From contig NZ_CP177354.1 of the NCBI RefSeq assembly GCF_046844695.1, positions 4,340,001 to 4,404,000 of the forward strand: a stretch of 64,000 nucleotides of DNA. Direction: 5' to 3'. Numbering within the stretch: the first letter of the stretch is position 1; each line of letters begins with the position of its first letter. The position numbers were made by a program, and so were the translations under genes. The notes beneath the pieces were generated by a model. The model made no database searches. It worked only from the letters and a program-made list of their open reading frames with translations, and was not told where the DNA came from. Origin of the DNA: Pokkaliibacter plantistimulans. GTDB lineage: Bacteria; Pseudomonadota; Gammaproteobacteria; Pseudomonadales; Balneatricaceae. Shown in pieces: positions 1 to 7,881 of this stretch.

Positions 1-341
1 ATCCTGCTTATAACGAGCCAGCTGCTTAATCGTTGCTGAACATCAGGGGACTGGCTCATACGGTACTGCCACACCCGCCGGGCGACATTGCCGTGGCGTA
101 ATAACTCGCAACCGGCATAGGTCGGTTCACCACGGCCACTCATAACCGCCAGACTGACCTTCGCCGCACTCAGGCGGAACAGCACATCGCTGGTGAGCTG
201 TACGCTGCGACTGATCACCACCCAGCCCAGCCGCGCCAGAGGAATCGACTGGGCCAGCCGTCGCTCAGGGTGATGAATCAACAAACGCTGGCCTTCCACA
301 TCCAGCCGAATATCTCGCCGGTCAATAAATAAGGTTTCCAT
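1..341 (-). CDS. cas1: Cas1 integrase, N-terminal part (cut by window edge)
   Basis: This is the N-terminal 113 or so residues of a Cas1 protein, the metal-dependent integrase that inserts new spacers with Cas2. The ATG lies 2 nt after the cas2 stop codon (TGA-GC-ATG), so the two are translationally linked. The visible protein begins METLFIDRRDIRLDVEGQRL and continues with IPLARLGWVVISRSVQLTSD, the beta-rich N-terminal domain typical of Cas1, where the segment after the 'RLGWVVI' strand normally orients the protospacer. The catalytic Glu/His/Asp residues of the C-terminal helical domain lie beyond the left edge and cannot be checked, nor can a possible fusion partner such as a reverse transcriptase. 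Identification rests on N-terminal pattern and on position directly after cas2. Confidence 0.85.
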   Translation of the reverse strand, partial: METLFIDRRDIRLDVEGQRLLIHHPERRLAQSIPLARLGWVVISRSVQLTSDVLFRLSAAKVSLAVMSGRGEPTYAGCELLRHGNVARRVWQYRMSQSPDVQQRLSSWLVISR

Positions 342-343
342 GC

Positions 344-628
344 TCAGCCTATAATCATCCATTCATCATTAAGCGGCAGGATGCCCTGCCCCAGCACTTC
401 AATCCGGTGAGGCGCGGGTAAGCGCACCAGTAGAAAGGCATCAATGTTTTCATTGATGACCTCACGAATACGCGACAGGAGCAGGCGCTTTTCCGCAGGT
501 GTCAGATAACACTCAAACACCGACTTTTGCCCACCGCTGGCAAAGTCCTTCAGCACATACAAGGCTTGCCGCAGGCGCGATGGATCGCGGACGTCATAGG
601 CAGCGATATAGAGTTGTGATGCAGACAT
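344..628 (-). CDS. cas2: Cas2 adaptation endonuclease
   Basis: The 94-residue protein has the Cas2 ferredoxin-like fold signature: the first strand ends in YIAAYDVRDPSRLRQALYVL with the conserved Asp of the YD motif at about residue 12, followed by GGQKSVFECYLTPAEK, the usual second strand. It forms the Cas1-Cas2 integration complex that captures spacers. A GAGGGC ribosome-binding site precedes the ATG. It lies 9 nt after csx16 and 2 nt before cas1 in one leftward operon. Length is normal for the family. In type III loci Cas2 is needed for adaptation, not interference. Confidence 0.95.
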   Translation of the reverse strand: MSASQLYIAAYDVRDPSRLRQALYVLKDFASGGQKSVFECYLTPAEKRLLLSRIREVINENIDAFLLVRLPAPHRIEVLGQGILPLNDEWMIIG

Positions 629-637
629 GCTTTGCCC

Positions 638-937
638 TCACTGTTCGGCCGGACGAGTCACCATAAAACGCTCAACAACGGCATCACGGAAAATCTGCGC
701 ATCTGCCAGCTCCTGACCGCGCTGTTCCTGCGCTACCGGCACCGACACCGCCCAATATTCCGCGCCCAGCTCACACACCGCGAATGCCAGGTGCAGCGGA
801 AGATTGCCGTACACACGGTCACCACGCTGAATACGTTCGACGCTCTCAAGATGAGGCACGATCACGTCTGCCTCACCCTGCGTAGCACAAAGCCAGCTCA
901 GGGTGGTGGAATGACGGGAAACAAACCAGCGGGCCAT
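638..937 (-). CDS. csx16: Csx16 family CRISPR-associated protein (predicted ring nuclease)
   Basis: The 99-residue product carries the Csx16 (VVA1548) family pattern: FVSRHSTTLSWL near the start, then HLESVERIQRGDRVYGNLPL, HLAFAVCELGAEYWAVSV and EQRGQELADAQIF. Csx16 has been proposed, and more recently reported, to degrade the cyclic oligoadenylate messengers of type III systems, which would switch the response off. I chose the ATG at 937 because AAGGAAG sits 5 nt upstream and the family homology begins there; the frame stays open for 52 more codons, but that part does not look like Csx16 and contains a perfect palindrome (995-1012). It is the first gene of the csx16-cas2-cas1 operon. Its presence suits a Cmr2 with an intact GGDD cyclase motif across the array. 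Confidence 0.85.
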   Translation of the reverse strand: MARWFVSRHSTTLSWLCATQGEADVIVPHLESVERIQRGDRVYGNLPLHLAFAVCELGAEYWAVSVPVAQEQRGQELADAQIFRDAVVERFMVTRPAEQ

Positions 938-994
938 TAGCACTTCCTTGACTGTGAATGCGCCCAGTGTAAGGAAAGCGAACCACCGGGGGTG

Positions 995-1012
995 ATCGAC
1001 AATATTGTCGAT
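995..1012. promoter_or_regulatory. 18-bp perfect palindrome upstream of csx16 (candidate operator)
   Basis: ATCGACAATATTGTCGAT is a perfect inverted repeat ending 58 bp before the csx16 start codon. Its 14-bp core CGACAATATTGTCG recurs at 10248-10261, 69 bp before the first gene of the cmr operon. It lies between csx16 and the array, so a protein bound here could affect the csx16-cas2-cas1 promoter and possibly the leader. The regulator is not in the visible sequence. That it is an operator is inference; the palindrome and its duplication are seen directly. Confidence 0.6.
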
Positions 1013-1093
1013 GAGGTAAAGCGCCACAGAAGGAAAAGCAGCCTGATGACCTTCGAAGTTTTCAGGAGGCAGACAAAGTTGCATGGGGGTCAA

Positions 1094-1233
1094 AACCAGG
1101 GGTAGGATGTGCCTTCGGACTGATCAGACGCCCCACAAAACTGGTTAAATTTTGAACAACTTTTTAATTTTCAAAAATCCCGTTAACAGCCCTTGTATAT
1201 CATTGAAATACAACGGCTTTTTATATGCGGTCA
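1094..1233 (+). promoter_or_regulatory. CRISPR leader
   Basis: The 140 bp before the first repeat are non-coding and become strongly A+T-rich from about 1141 to 1230, with runs of T and A, as leaders usually are. Orientation is supported by three things: the degenerate repeat lies at the opposite end, the repeats end in ATTAAGAC on this strand (the kind of sequence that becomes the 5' handle of crRNA), and the adaptation genes are on this side. An imperfect inverted repeat TTTTGAA/TTCAAAA lies inside. No clean -35/-10 pair could be assigned. Confidence 0.65.
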
Positions 1234-2217
1234 GTCCGAACCGAGCCCTGCTTTGAAAGGGATTAAGACTACCACTGCCCCAGACAGTGCGCTTTCACCG
1301 TTTGTCCGAACCGAGCCCTGCTTTGAAAGGGATTAAGACGTGACCCGGTAGTGAACATAACTTTGAACATGTGTCCGAACCGAGCCCTGCTTTGAAAGGG
1401 ATTAAGACTACCTACCGTTCCATCCTTCACATTGATTGGGTCCGAACCGAGCCCTGCTTTGAAAGGGATTAAGACGCACCGGTTTGAGAACCTTAACGTG
1501 TGTTATACGTCCGAACCGAGCCCTGCTTTGAAAGGGATTAAGACGAACGGCAGATCGATACCGCTCTTACCGAAAACGTCCGAACCGAGCCCTGCTTTGA
1601 AAGGGATTAAGACTCGTATCCGTACCCAATAGCGCCGATAACACCGTGTCCGAACCGAGCCCTGCTTTGAAAGGGATTAAGACGCCTGATTGACGTCGTA
1701 ACGGCCATGCTGCTTCAGTCCGAACCGAGCCCTGCTTTGAAAGGGATTAAGACGCAGTGCTATTGCACTACCGGGTCGCTGTGCTTTGTCCGAACCGAGC
1801 CCTGCTTTGAAAGGGATTAAGACCCAAATTCATTGGAGCGTACGTCCAGACGTTTTGTCCGAACCGAGCCCTGCTTTGAAAGGGATTAAGACACACTCAG
1901 CTCAAGCGTAGGCTTAGTTTGCGGGGTCCGAACCGAGCCCTGCTTTGAAAGGGATTAAGACCATCAGTTCCTCCTCACCATAGCGAGTCTCGTGTCCGAA
2001 CCGAGCCCTGATTTGAAAGGGATTAAGACGTCACTGAAGTGACGGACTAGCTGGGTCATTGCGTCCGAACCGAGCCCTGCTTTGAAAGGGATTAAGACTG
2101 AGCTGTGCATTCAATGGATCAAGCTGTTGAGTCCGAACCGAGCCCTGCTTTGAAAGGGATTAAGACGCACCTGAACGGTTGATGAGGTCGAGGTAATCGT
2201 CCGAACCGAGCCCTGCT
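1234..2217 (+). CRISPR. CRISPR array, 15 repeats (14 complete) and 14 spacers
   Basis: The repeat is 36 bp, beginning GTCCGAACCGAGCCCTGC and ending TTTGAAAGGGATTAAGAC, with complete copies starting at 1234, 1304, 1373, 1440, 1509, 1578, 1648, 1718, 1788, 1857, 1926, 1994, 2063 and 2131. The copy at 1994 has one substitution (CTGATTTG for CTGCTTTG). A fifteenth copy at 2199 keeps only the first 19 bases and then diverges, marking the distal end. The 14 spacers are 31-34 bp. CCCT and AGGG inside the repeat can pair as a small hairpin, and the last 8 nt, ATTAAGAC, would be the 5' crRNA handle. The array reads rightward, opposite to both cas operons. Spacers 2 and 8 share a 12-bp sequence in opposite orientation. 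Targets cannot be named without a search. Confidence 0.98.
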
Positions 2218-2225
2218 ACAGGCAT

Positions 2226-2256
2226 AAAAAAACCGAAGGTTGCCCTTCGGTTTTTT
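2226..2256. terminator. Bidirectional terminator between array and cmr6
   Basis: A-run, CCGAAGG, TTGC loop, CCTTCGG, T-run: a 7-bp GC-rich stem extended by A-T pairs on both sides. It works as an intrinsic terminator for the rightward pre-crRNA and, on the other strand, for the leftward cmr operon, whose last stop codon is 20 bp away. Confidence 0.85.
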
Positions 2257-2275
2257 GTTTTTCGCATTCGCTGAT

Positions 2276-3469
2276 TTAATTCAGCGAACTCCATAGCTCT
2301 TTCGCCGCTTTGGCTTTATTACGGTCGATACCCAGATACCCAAACACCGCTGTCAGGCAGGCTTTGGCTTCGGCCTTTTCCGCCTCTGACATGCCAGTAG
2401 CCAACTCTTTAAGCTTTTTAGCTTCTTCAAAAATGGGGTTGCCGGTACGGCTGTCTTTATAACTAGGGTGCTTTTTAGCCTGATCCGCGCTCATCAACTC
2501 CTGCACTTCCGTCAGGCATTGCTGGGCGGGCGTTAATGCTGCCATTTTTTGTGCTTTGGCTTCTTTGGCCTGGTTTTGTTCACGCTCGTAAGCATCCGCT
2601 GCTGACTCTTCCATTCGGCCAAAGCCGGTGGCCGTTTTGGCACCTGCACCTAACCATTCCAGTGCCTTGGCCAGCTCCTCCATCGCCTGCCCGACCTCCG
2701 CCTGAGCCTCTGGGGTTCGCGCCCCAATCAGAGTGGCGAATTTGCCTGAGCGGACGACCAGAAAGTAGATAGGCACAGGGCTGTGCCAGTCCGCCGGAAC
2801 TTTATCGGCATAGTCATTGACCGAAATTTTGTCAGGATTGTCCTTACTTAGAGTGACTTGTCCGCCTTTTTCATACCAACCGCCCATGTGCGGTGTCATG
2901 ACTTCACAGGCGAGCGTTACTTTATCGGTAGGCAGCAAGTCAAAAAACAGCAGCTCACCTGCACTGGCGTTGTGCTCATTGTTTTTTGCCGTGCCAAACC
3001 AGCGGATAACCAGCGCTTCGCGGGCTTGTTCGCTGTCAAAGTCCATCCATTCTTCTACCCAGGCCCTCAGTAACCCTTTCACGGCAGCGCCACTCATGTA
3101 AGGTGCGCCGAGGGTCGGGTGCCAGCTCATACCATTTTCAACCGGGTGGCTTAGGCCCACACCGGTGACAAACGGGCTGGTCGTTTCGAATACGCGGTAA
3201 TGGGCCTTGATGCCTTTGGCCAGTTGCTGGCGTTGTTCGGCATGGCGCTGCAAATGCTTGGAAGGGGTTTCTTGTTTGGCGATAGCTTTAATCCAGTCTT
3301 TTTTCATCTTTTCAATCAAAGCTTTCGCCTTGGCATCCGTCTCCAGATTCCAATTACTGGTAAAACCCTGATAAAAACGCTCAAACCACAGGCCAAGGTG
3401 GGCCGTTTTGCTGGGTGGATGGCCATCGTCCAGCGCATGGCTGCCCGACTGATAAAGCGGCAACGTCAT
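2276..3469 (-). CDS. cmr6: Cmr6, type III-B RAMP subunit
   Basis: This 397-residue protein is the last gene of the cmr operon and matches Cmr6, the RAMP protein that caps the head of the Cmr effector complex. Visible RAMP features are GLSHPVENGMSWHPTLGAPY followed by MSGAAVKGLLRAWVEEW (the residues before the glycine-rich segment) and ATLIGARTPEAQ... LGAGAKTATGFGRM near residue 280, the G-rich loop. The C-terminal 110 residues are charged, Ala/Lys/Glu-rich and longer than in many Cmr6 proteins, so part may be a lineage-specific extension. Its ATG overlaps the cmr5 stop by one base (TAATG), showing translational coupling. A terminator follows 20 bp after the stop. Confidence 0.88.
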   Translation of the reverse strand: MTLPLYQSGSHALDDGHPPSKTAHLGLWFERFYQGFTSNWNLETDAKAKALIEKMKKDWIKAIAKQETPSKHLQRHAEQRQQLAKGIKAHYRVFETTSPFVTGVGLSHPVENGMSWHPTLGAPYMSGAAVKGLLRAWVEEWMDFDSEQAREALVIRWFGTAKNNEHNASAGELLFFDLLPTDKVTLACEVMTPHMGGWYEKGGQVTLSKDNPDKISVNDYADKVPADWHSPVPIYFLVVRSGKFATLIGARTPEAQAEVGQAMEELAKALEWLGAGAKTATGFGRMEESAADAYEREQNQAKEAKAQKMAALTPAQQCLTEVQELMSADQAKKHPSYKDSRTGNPIFEEAKKLKELATGMSEAEKAEAKACLTAVFGYLGIDRNKAKAAKELWSSLN

Positions 3470-3858
3470 TATGCGGTCTCCTTATTACTGGCCTTGCTGC
3501 CAGAGAGATAAGCCAGCGCAAACTTTTTCACCCAGTCGAGGTAGACCATGGCTTCAGCCTGTGCCAAACGATAAGTGGTCATGTCGCTCTGGGTGATGGC
3601 GTCCATCAGGTCATCTTGCTTTTCAAAAGGCCGCTTGCTGGTACTTAGCCAGCTTTGCAGCACCTGATAAAGCTGCTGATAGCCGTCTTTGTCGCCTTTA
3701 CTGCGAAAGAAGGCTGCTGTTGCGCCCAGGCCATTGGCGTGAATCATAAAGGGCAACTCTGATGCACGCGCCTTGAGTTTGTCTTTGTCAGGGTAGGCTT
3801 CCAGTTTGCGAATCTGCTCCAGCGCATGCCGGGCGCGTTCCTGCTGAACCGTCTGCAT
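3469..3858 (-). CDS. cmr5: Cmr5, type III-B small subunit
   Basis: The 129-residue, mostly helical protein contains QQERARHALEQIRKLEAY near the start and LPFMIHANGLGATAAFFRSK in the middle, both standard for Cmr5, and later LAQAEAMVYLDWVKKFALAY. Cmr5 forms the inner filament of the Cmr complex and helps hold target RNA. The start at 3858 overlaps the cmr4 stop codon by one base (TGATG); the frame is open ten codons further upstream, but that part lies within cmr4 and does not belong to the family. Its own stop overlaps the cmr6 start. Confidence 0.92.
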   Translation of the reverse strand: MQTVQQERARHALEQIRKLEAYPDKDKLKARASELPFMIHANGLGATAAFFRSKGDKDGYQQLYQVLQSWLSTSKRPFEKQDDLMDAITQSDMTTYRLAQAEAMVYLDWVKKFALAYLSGSKASNKETA

Positions 3859-4721
3859 CACACACCTCCTACTCGAGTCACACGGCACCAGCCCATGCCC
3901 ACGGTTTCATTACCACCCAGCTGCACATAAGGCGCTTCCTGCGGGAAGAGTGACAGGGTATGCGCCATCATCTGCTCTGCATTTTCTCCCCCCACTTTGC
4001 GTGAGCGATTCGCTGCCAGTACGGTATAAAGCAGCGTTTGCGCAGGCAGGGTTTCTTCGTACCACAGCGCGCCGTCTTTCACGGTTTTGCTTTTGTTATC
4101 AATGGCAATGTGCGGTGCCACGGGAGTGGCATGGCTGGCCAGATGGGCAAAAATGTTGTCATTGACCACCATCAGCTGCTTTTGCAGTTGCGCAGCAAAG
4201 TCAGGCTGATCACTGAATCGGGCGAGTACGGTGATAAGGCTGCTCAGGTCATGGGATTTGGCGTTAAAGCGATACTCCTCAAGGTAGACCAGCTCATCTG
4301 CCGCAGCCTGCAAAGCCTCTTCCGCCCCCAGTTCCGGCAAGCTAACCTCCGGCAAATCAGGAAGACCAGCGCGACGAGCATCCGCCAGCATGCGCTGCAA
4401 CACCGCGGGGGAGCACACCCACTTGAAGTGGGTCGTGAGGCTGCGGATTGGCAGGAGCAACAGACGCGCATCACCCACCATCAGGGCACCGGCATGGTCG
4501 CTGGCATTGCGGGTATCCGGCCCGAACACCTCGGTAATCCAGCTGCCATTGTCGGTACTTTCCGCTTTGGCTCGCAGGGCACCCTTTACTGCCGAGCCAA
4601 ACACACAGGGCCAGCCGGTGGTCGCTTCACGCTGGATAGGCAGGTCAATCACGCCGACAGACTTTCCCGCACCCGCGTGAATAGCCGTTTCAGCAAACAG
4701 ACCCAGCATTTGATGTTTCAT
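3858..4721 (-). CDS. cmr4: Cmr4, backbone subunit and target RNA nuclease
   Basis: Cmr4 builds the helical backbone of the Cmr complex and cuts target RNA at 6-nt steps. The 287-residue product opens with GLFAETAIHAGAGKSVGVID, then LPIQREATTGWPCVFGSAVK and GALRAKAE. The Asp of VIDLPIQRE is residue 26, the position of the catalytic Asp in characterised Cmr4 proteins, so RNA cleavage should be intact. The C-terminal end, QLGGNETVGMGWCRV, is the conserved glycine-rich segment. It begins 44 bp after cmr3, the only clear gap inside this operon. Confidence 0.93.
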   Translation of the reverse strand: MKHQMLGLFAETAIHAGAGKSVGVIDLPIQREATTGWPCVFGSAVKGALRAKAESTDNGSWITEVFGPDTRNASDHAGALMVGDARLLLLPIRSLTTHFKWVCSPAVLQRMLADARRAGLPDLPEVSLPELGAEEALQAAADELVYLEEYRFNAKSHDLSSLITVLARFSDQPDFAAQLQKQLMVVNDNIFAHLASHATPVAPHIAIDNKSKTVKDGALWYEETLPAQTLLYTVLAANRSRKVGGENAEQMMAHTLSLFPQEAPYVQLGGNETVGMGWCRVTRVGGV

Positions 4722-4765
4722 ATCTGATTCCTTTTCGTCATGAATTCGTTGAAGAGTCCGGGGTA

Positions 4766-5863
4766 TCAGTAGTAGCCCACGGCAAGAGTGCCGCGTCCCC
4801 AGGCTTGTTGCTGACCTATCTGGATACCATGCAGTGCACGCTGCGCCCCGGCGATATCCCCTTCCACTTCGCAGAAATACACACTGCCCGCCGGAATGAG
4901 TGATTGCAGATCACGAGGTTTACGATTGACCAGATCCCAGCCGCCTTCACGGCGTGGTTTGCCAAGTGCTGCGCAGAGCAATGTGAGCCTGATACCCGCC
5001 AGCTCACCGCGCCAGACACGGCTTTTCCCGGTGTCATCCTCGGTGAAGCCATCAGGAATCCAGCCCTGCTCAAAACTGGCTGGTGTTAGCAGCATCAAGG
5101 TAAGGCCTTTTGCTGCTTTTAACGCAGCAACCGCCGGCAGAGCTTTCGCCTGAGTGCGAGACCAGCTCGCCATGCGCCCCTCTGCCCCAAAACGACAGAT
5201 GCCGGTTGGCGGCAGGTGTTCATTCTGAAGGCCACGAATATCCATCACGATTTCGCAACCCTGACGTGGCCGCACGTGACGGGTCTGATACAAGAGCCCG
5301 GTTTCAACGGTGGCACGCTGATTATCACGGCCGATGCCAAGGCGCGGCTCCGCCTCGAAAAGTGCATCGGCACTGACTGCATCGGTAGCAGCGACGGGCT
5401 GCCCGGCCAGAAATGCCTGCAACCCCGCCTCAGTGATCCAGGTGTTCTCTCGGGGTCTGGCTCCTGCCAGAGTTTTGGCTTTTTGTGGCAATCGCACCAG
5501 CCCGAGATCACACCGGGTCGCACCATCTGCAGGAATAAGCCGTGTCTGGTCACTGCCCGCCCACAACAGGGACTGTGGCATCGGATAAAGGCGCTGCCCC
5601 TCCCGGCTCAGGTAGGGGCCAGAAAACTGTAAGGGGCCAAGGTCATCCGGGGTGCCAATAATGCCCCGTAGCGGATGCTCTCCTGCTGCATACTCCGCCC
5701 AATCGACCTGATGGGCTTCACCAATGGAGCTACGGATGGCGCCAATCACGCTACTGGCCGATGGCGGAAACAGGCTTTCTGCCAGGTTGGCGCCCACAGC
5801 TTCAATGGGTCGCGACTCTTTAAAGAACCAGCTGTCAGCCGCGCTGAAATTCCACTGCTCCAT
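4766..5863 (-). CDS. cmr3: Cmr3, type III-B RAMP subunit
   Basis: The 365-residue protein begins MEQWNFSAADSWFFKESRPI and continues AVGANLAESLFPPSASSVIG, the classical Cmr3 opening (D-W-FF..SRP, then PPS..V.GAIR). Cmr3 sits at the foot of the complex, next to Cmr2, and recognises the crRNA 5' handle. The C-terminal segment AGAQRALHGIQIGQQQAWGR GTLAVGYY ends in the usual glycine-rich strand. The start at 5863 was chosen because ATG overlaps the cmr2 stop (TAATG) and the family homology begins there; a longer open frame upstream is inside cmr2. Confidence 0.92.
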   Translation of the reverse strand: MEQWNFSAADSWFFKESRPIEAVGANLAESLFPPSASSVIGAIRSSIGEAHQVDWAEYAAGEHPLRGIIGTPDDLGPLQFSGPYLSREGQRLYPMPQSLLWAGSDQTRLIPADGATRCDLGLVRLPQKAKTLAGARPRENTWITEAGLQAFLAGQPVAATDAVSADALFEAEPRLGIGRDNQRATVETGLLYQTRHVRPRQGCEIVMDIRGLQNEHLPPTGICRFGAEGRMASWSRTQAKALPAVAALKAAKGLTLMLLTPASFEQGWIPDGFTEDDTGKSRVWRGELAGIRLTLLCAALGKPRREGGWDLVNRKPRDLQSLIPAGSVYFCEVEGDIAGAQRALHGIQIGQQQAWGRGTLAVGYY

Positions 5864-7881
5864 TACTCCACTCCCTTGTTGGCCAGAAAGCGCATCAGTA
5901 ACGCACCGTCCGCATTCAATACAGGTGAGACATCCCATTGCGATACCGGAACACCGGCTTTTCTCGTGACCGGGCTGCATTGTTTCAGCAGGGGTTCGAT
6001 GTACGCTTTGGCATCGCTGATGGGCCATTGACGGTTTTCAGCACTGTGCCAGAGCTCAACTGCAAGCAGATCAGCCCTTTCCTCGTAAGTCAGCACCGGC
6101 GCATCACTCTGGCCTTTGCGTTTCACCGTAACATTCGCTTTGCCGGTCGCTTGCGCAATTTCCGGCGTGTTGGATTTGCTCACCGGATTCAGCACATCAA
6201 ATAACTCCCTCACACGGAACAGGAATTTATTACTGAAACGCGGGTTGTCACTTTCAAGGGCACGGAACTGATCAACCAGTTGGCTCAACACCAGCTCGCC
6301 GTCAGTCAGCGCGATGTCCCAGGGCTGGCTCCATTCAAGCAGCACGCCTGCAGGGTTCCACGCACGCACGGCAATGGCGTCGCGCCCGGTCTGGTCCTTG
6401 GCGACGTCATCCAGCAGCGCATGGGCATCGGTCAGCACCTGCGTGAGCGGCAAGCGCACATGGGCAAAAACAACGGCGGCGGAGATGGAGGTCTTCACCG
6501 TGCAGGCTTTAGCTGCAAAGCTTTGGTTATACAGCGCCCGCACTGCGACGGCACAGGTCATGGCATCTTCCATCGGCAGAATCGCCAGCACATCATCGCC
6601 ACCGGCATAAATCAGCTGCCCGTTGTGTTCAGCAACCACCTTCGGTGCGCCAGCGGTAAAGGCATTGAGCGCTTCAGAAATGGGCTCTTGCTTTTTCTGA
6701 TCACTCATCTGCACACCCAGGGAATCACCGTCCATTAACAGGATGGCGTAATAAGGCGAGAGGGGCGCGCTGCGTAATTCGGGATAGTCCCGTTTGAGGC
6801 GTTTGAACACCTCAGCGAACTCCTTCATTCGCACTTCACCATAGCCATAGGCTTTTGGGTTGGATTGCACATGCTCAAAAAACAGGTTGCCATCCAGCGC
6901 CAGTAGTTTGCGCACATCGGCACTTTTGCCAGCAGCCGCCTTTTTCAGGCAGGCAATGTCGGTGTGCCATTCATCATGGCTATCGTTCACTCTGATTGCC
7001 GTGTTGTAGAGATCCTGAAGATCAGGCTCGGCAACGACTTTTGCCAGCGTTTCCAGCCAGTGGGTTGCGGCCATATAAGCCACTGAGGGCATACCCGGTT
7101 CCAGCTTCCAGCCTTTGAGGGTCAAACCACTTTGCAAGGTGACATCCAGCTCATGGAAATAGCGGACGAAACGACGCTTAACATAGGCCATGGCACACAG
7201 GTGCTCTCCTTCGCGCAAATCCGTAGCAATGGCTTTGGGGCCATCGTCCCGAAGGTTGCGCCAGAAGCGGGCCAGCGGTGAATCCTTACCATCCCGCGTT
7301 TTTTGCCCCGGGCGCTCAGCGCCAGACAGCTCCTGCCAGCCATCCATCATCATGCACTTCACACCGGCTTCAGGCTCGGGCACATGACTGCGCCAGTTTT
7401 TGCGACGGTCTAACAGGTCAGTGGCGGCCTCATCCTCCGTTATCGCCCAGCTGATTTCCCAGAAGTGACGCTGCTGACGATCCCAGATACGGCGTGAATC
7501 GCCTTTGTTATCCAGCTCTGCCAAGCGATCGGCACTCCAGACCAGTTCAGCCAGCGCAACCCAGGCCTCTCGAACGGTCGATTCCAGTAATGTACCGTCA
7601 AATCCTTGCGGTACTTTGGCAGCCATCGCTTTAAATCGGTTAGGAATACTGCCCTGGCGTGGTGGCTCGCCCACGCCTTTGCCTTGAGTAACCCAGTCCA
7701 GATAGCTTTCGGCCGGGATCGGGAAAGTGACCTTTCCACCCTGACGGTGGATTTCCGCCATCGCTACACCCGATAGCCATGACAACAAAAATGAACCGGC
7801 CCAAAAGTCTCGTGTGCGTCTAGCTTGTGACACAAATCCTTGTACCGGCCCGAGGGTAAAGTAGAAATACTTACTGTCCAT
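5863..7881 (-). CDS. cmr2: Cmr2 (Cas10) with GGDD cyclase motif, no HD domain
   Basis: Cmr2 is the large subunit that makes cyclic oligoadenylates when target RNA is bound. The 672-residue protein starts directly with the palm region that in longer homologues follows the HD nuclease: FYFTLGPVQGFVSQARRTRD then FWAGSFLLSWLSGVAMAEI. The second palm carries LLMDGDSLG near residue 384 and QLIYAGGDDVLAILP with GGDD at about 427-430, so cyclase activity should be present. No HD motif precedes it, so single-stranded DNase activity of the usual kind is absent. GGGAGGT lies before the ATG at 7881; the frame extends seven codons upstream into cmr1 without support. It overlaps cmr1 by 11 bp and cmr3 by one base. 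Confidence 0.95.
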   Translation of the reverse strand: MDSKYFYFTLGPVQGFVSQARRTRDFWAGSFLLSWLSGVAMAEIHRQGGKVTFPIPAESYLDWVTQGKGVGEPPRQGSIPNRFKAMAAKVPQGFDGTLLESTVREAWVALAELVWSADRLAELDNKGDSRRIWDRQQRHFWEISWAITEDEAATDLLDRRKNWRSHVPEPEAGVKCMMMDGWQELSGAERPGQKTRDGKDSPLARFWRNLRDDGPKAIATDLREGEHLCAMAYVKRRFVRYFHELDVTLQSGLTLKGWKLEPGMPSVAYMAATHWLETLAKVVAEPDLQDLYNTAIRVNDSHDEWHTDIACLKKAAAGKSADVRKLLALDGNLFFEHVQSNPKAYGYGEVRMKEFAEVFKRLKRDYPELRSAPLSPYYAILLMDGDSLGVQMSDQKKQEPISEALNAFTAGAPKVVAEHNGQLIYAGGDDVLAILPMEDAMTCAVAVRALYNQSFAAKACTVKTSISAAVVFAHVRLPLTQVLTDAHALLDDVAKDQTGRDAIAVRAWNPAGVLLEWSQPWDIALTDGELVLSQLVDQFRALESDNPRFSNKFLFRVRELFDVLNPVSKSNTPEIAQATGKANVTVKRKGQSDAPVLTYEERADLLAVELWHSAENRQWPISDAKAYIEPLLKQCSPVTRKAGVPVSQWDVSPVLNADGALLMRFLANKGVE

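Noticed and set aside
938..1093. 52-residue N-terminal extension of csx16
   Set aside because: The frame is open and reads plausibly, but Csx16 similarity begins at the ATG at 937, which has a good ribosome-binding site, and the upstream part contains a perfect palindrome shared with another promoter region.
1432..1632. Open frame of 66 codons within the array
   Set aside because: It translates repeats and spacers of the CRISPR array.
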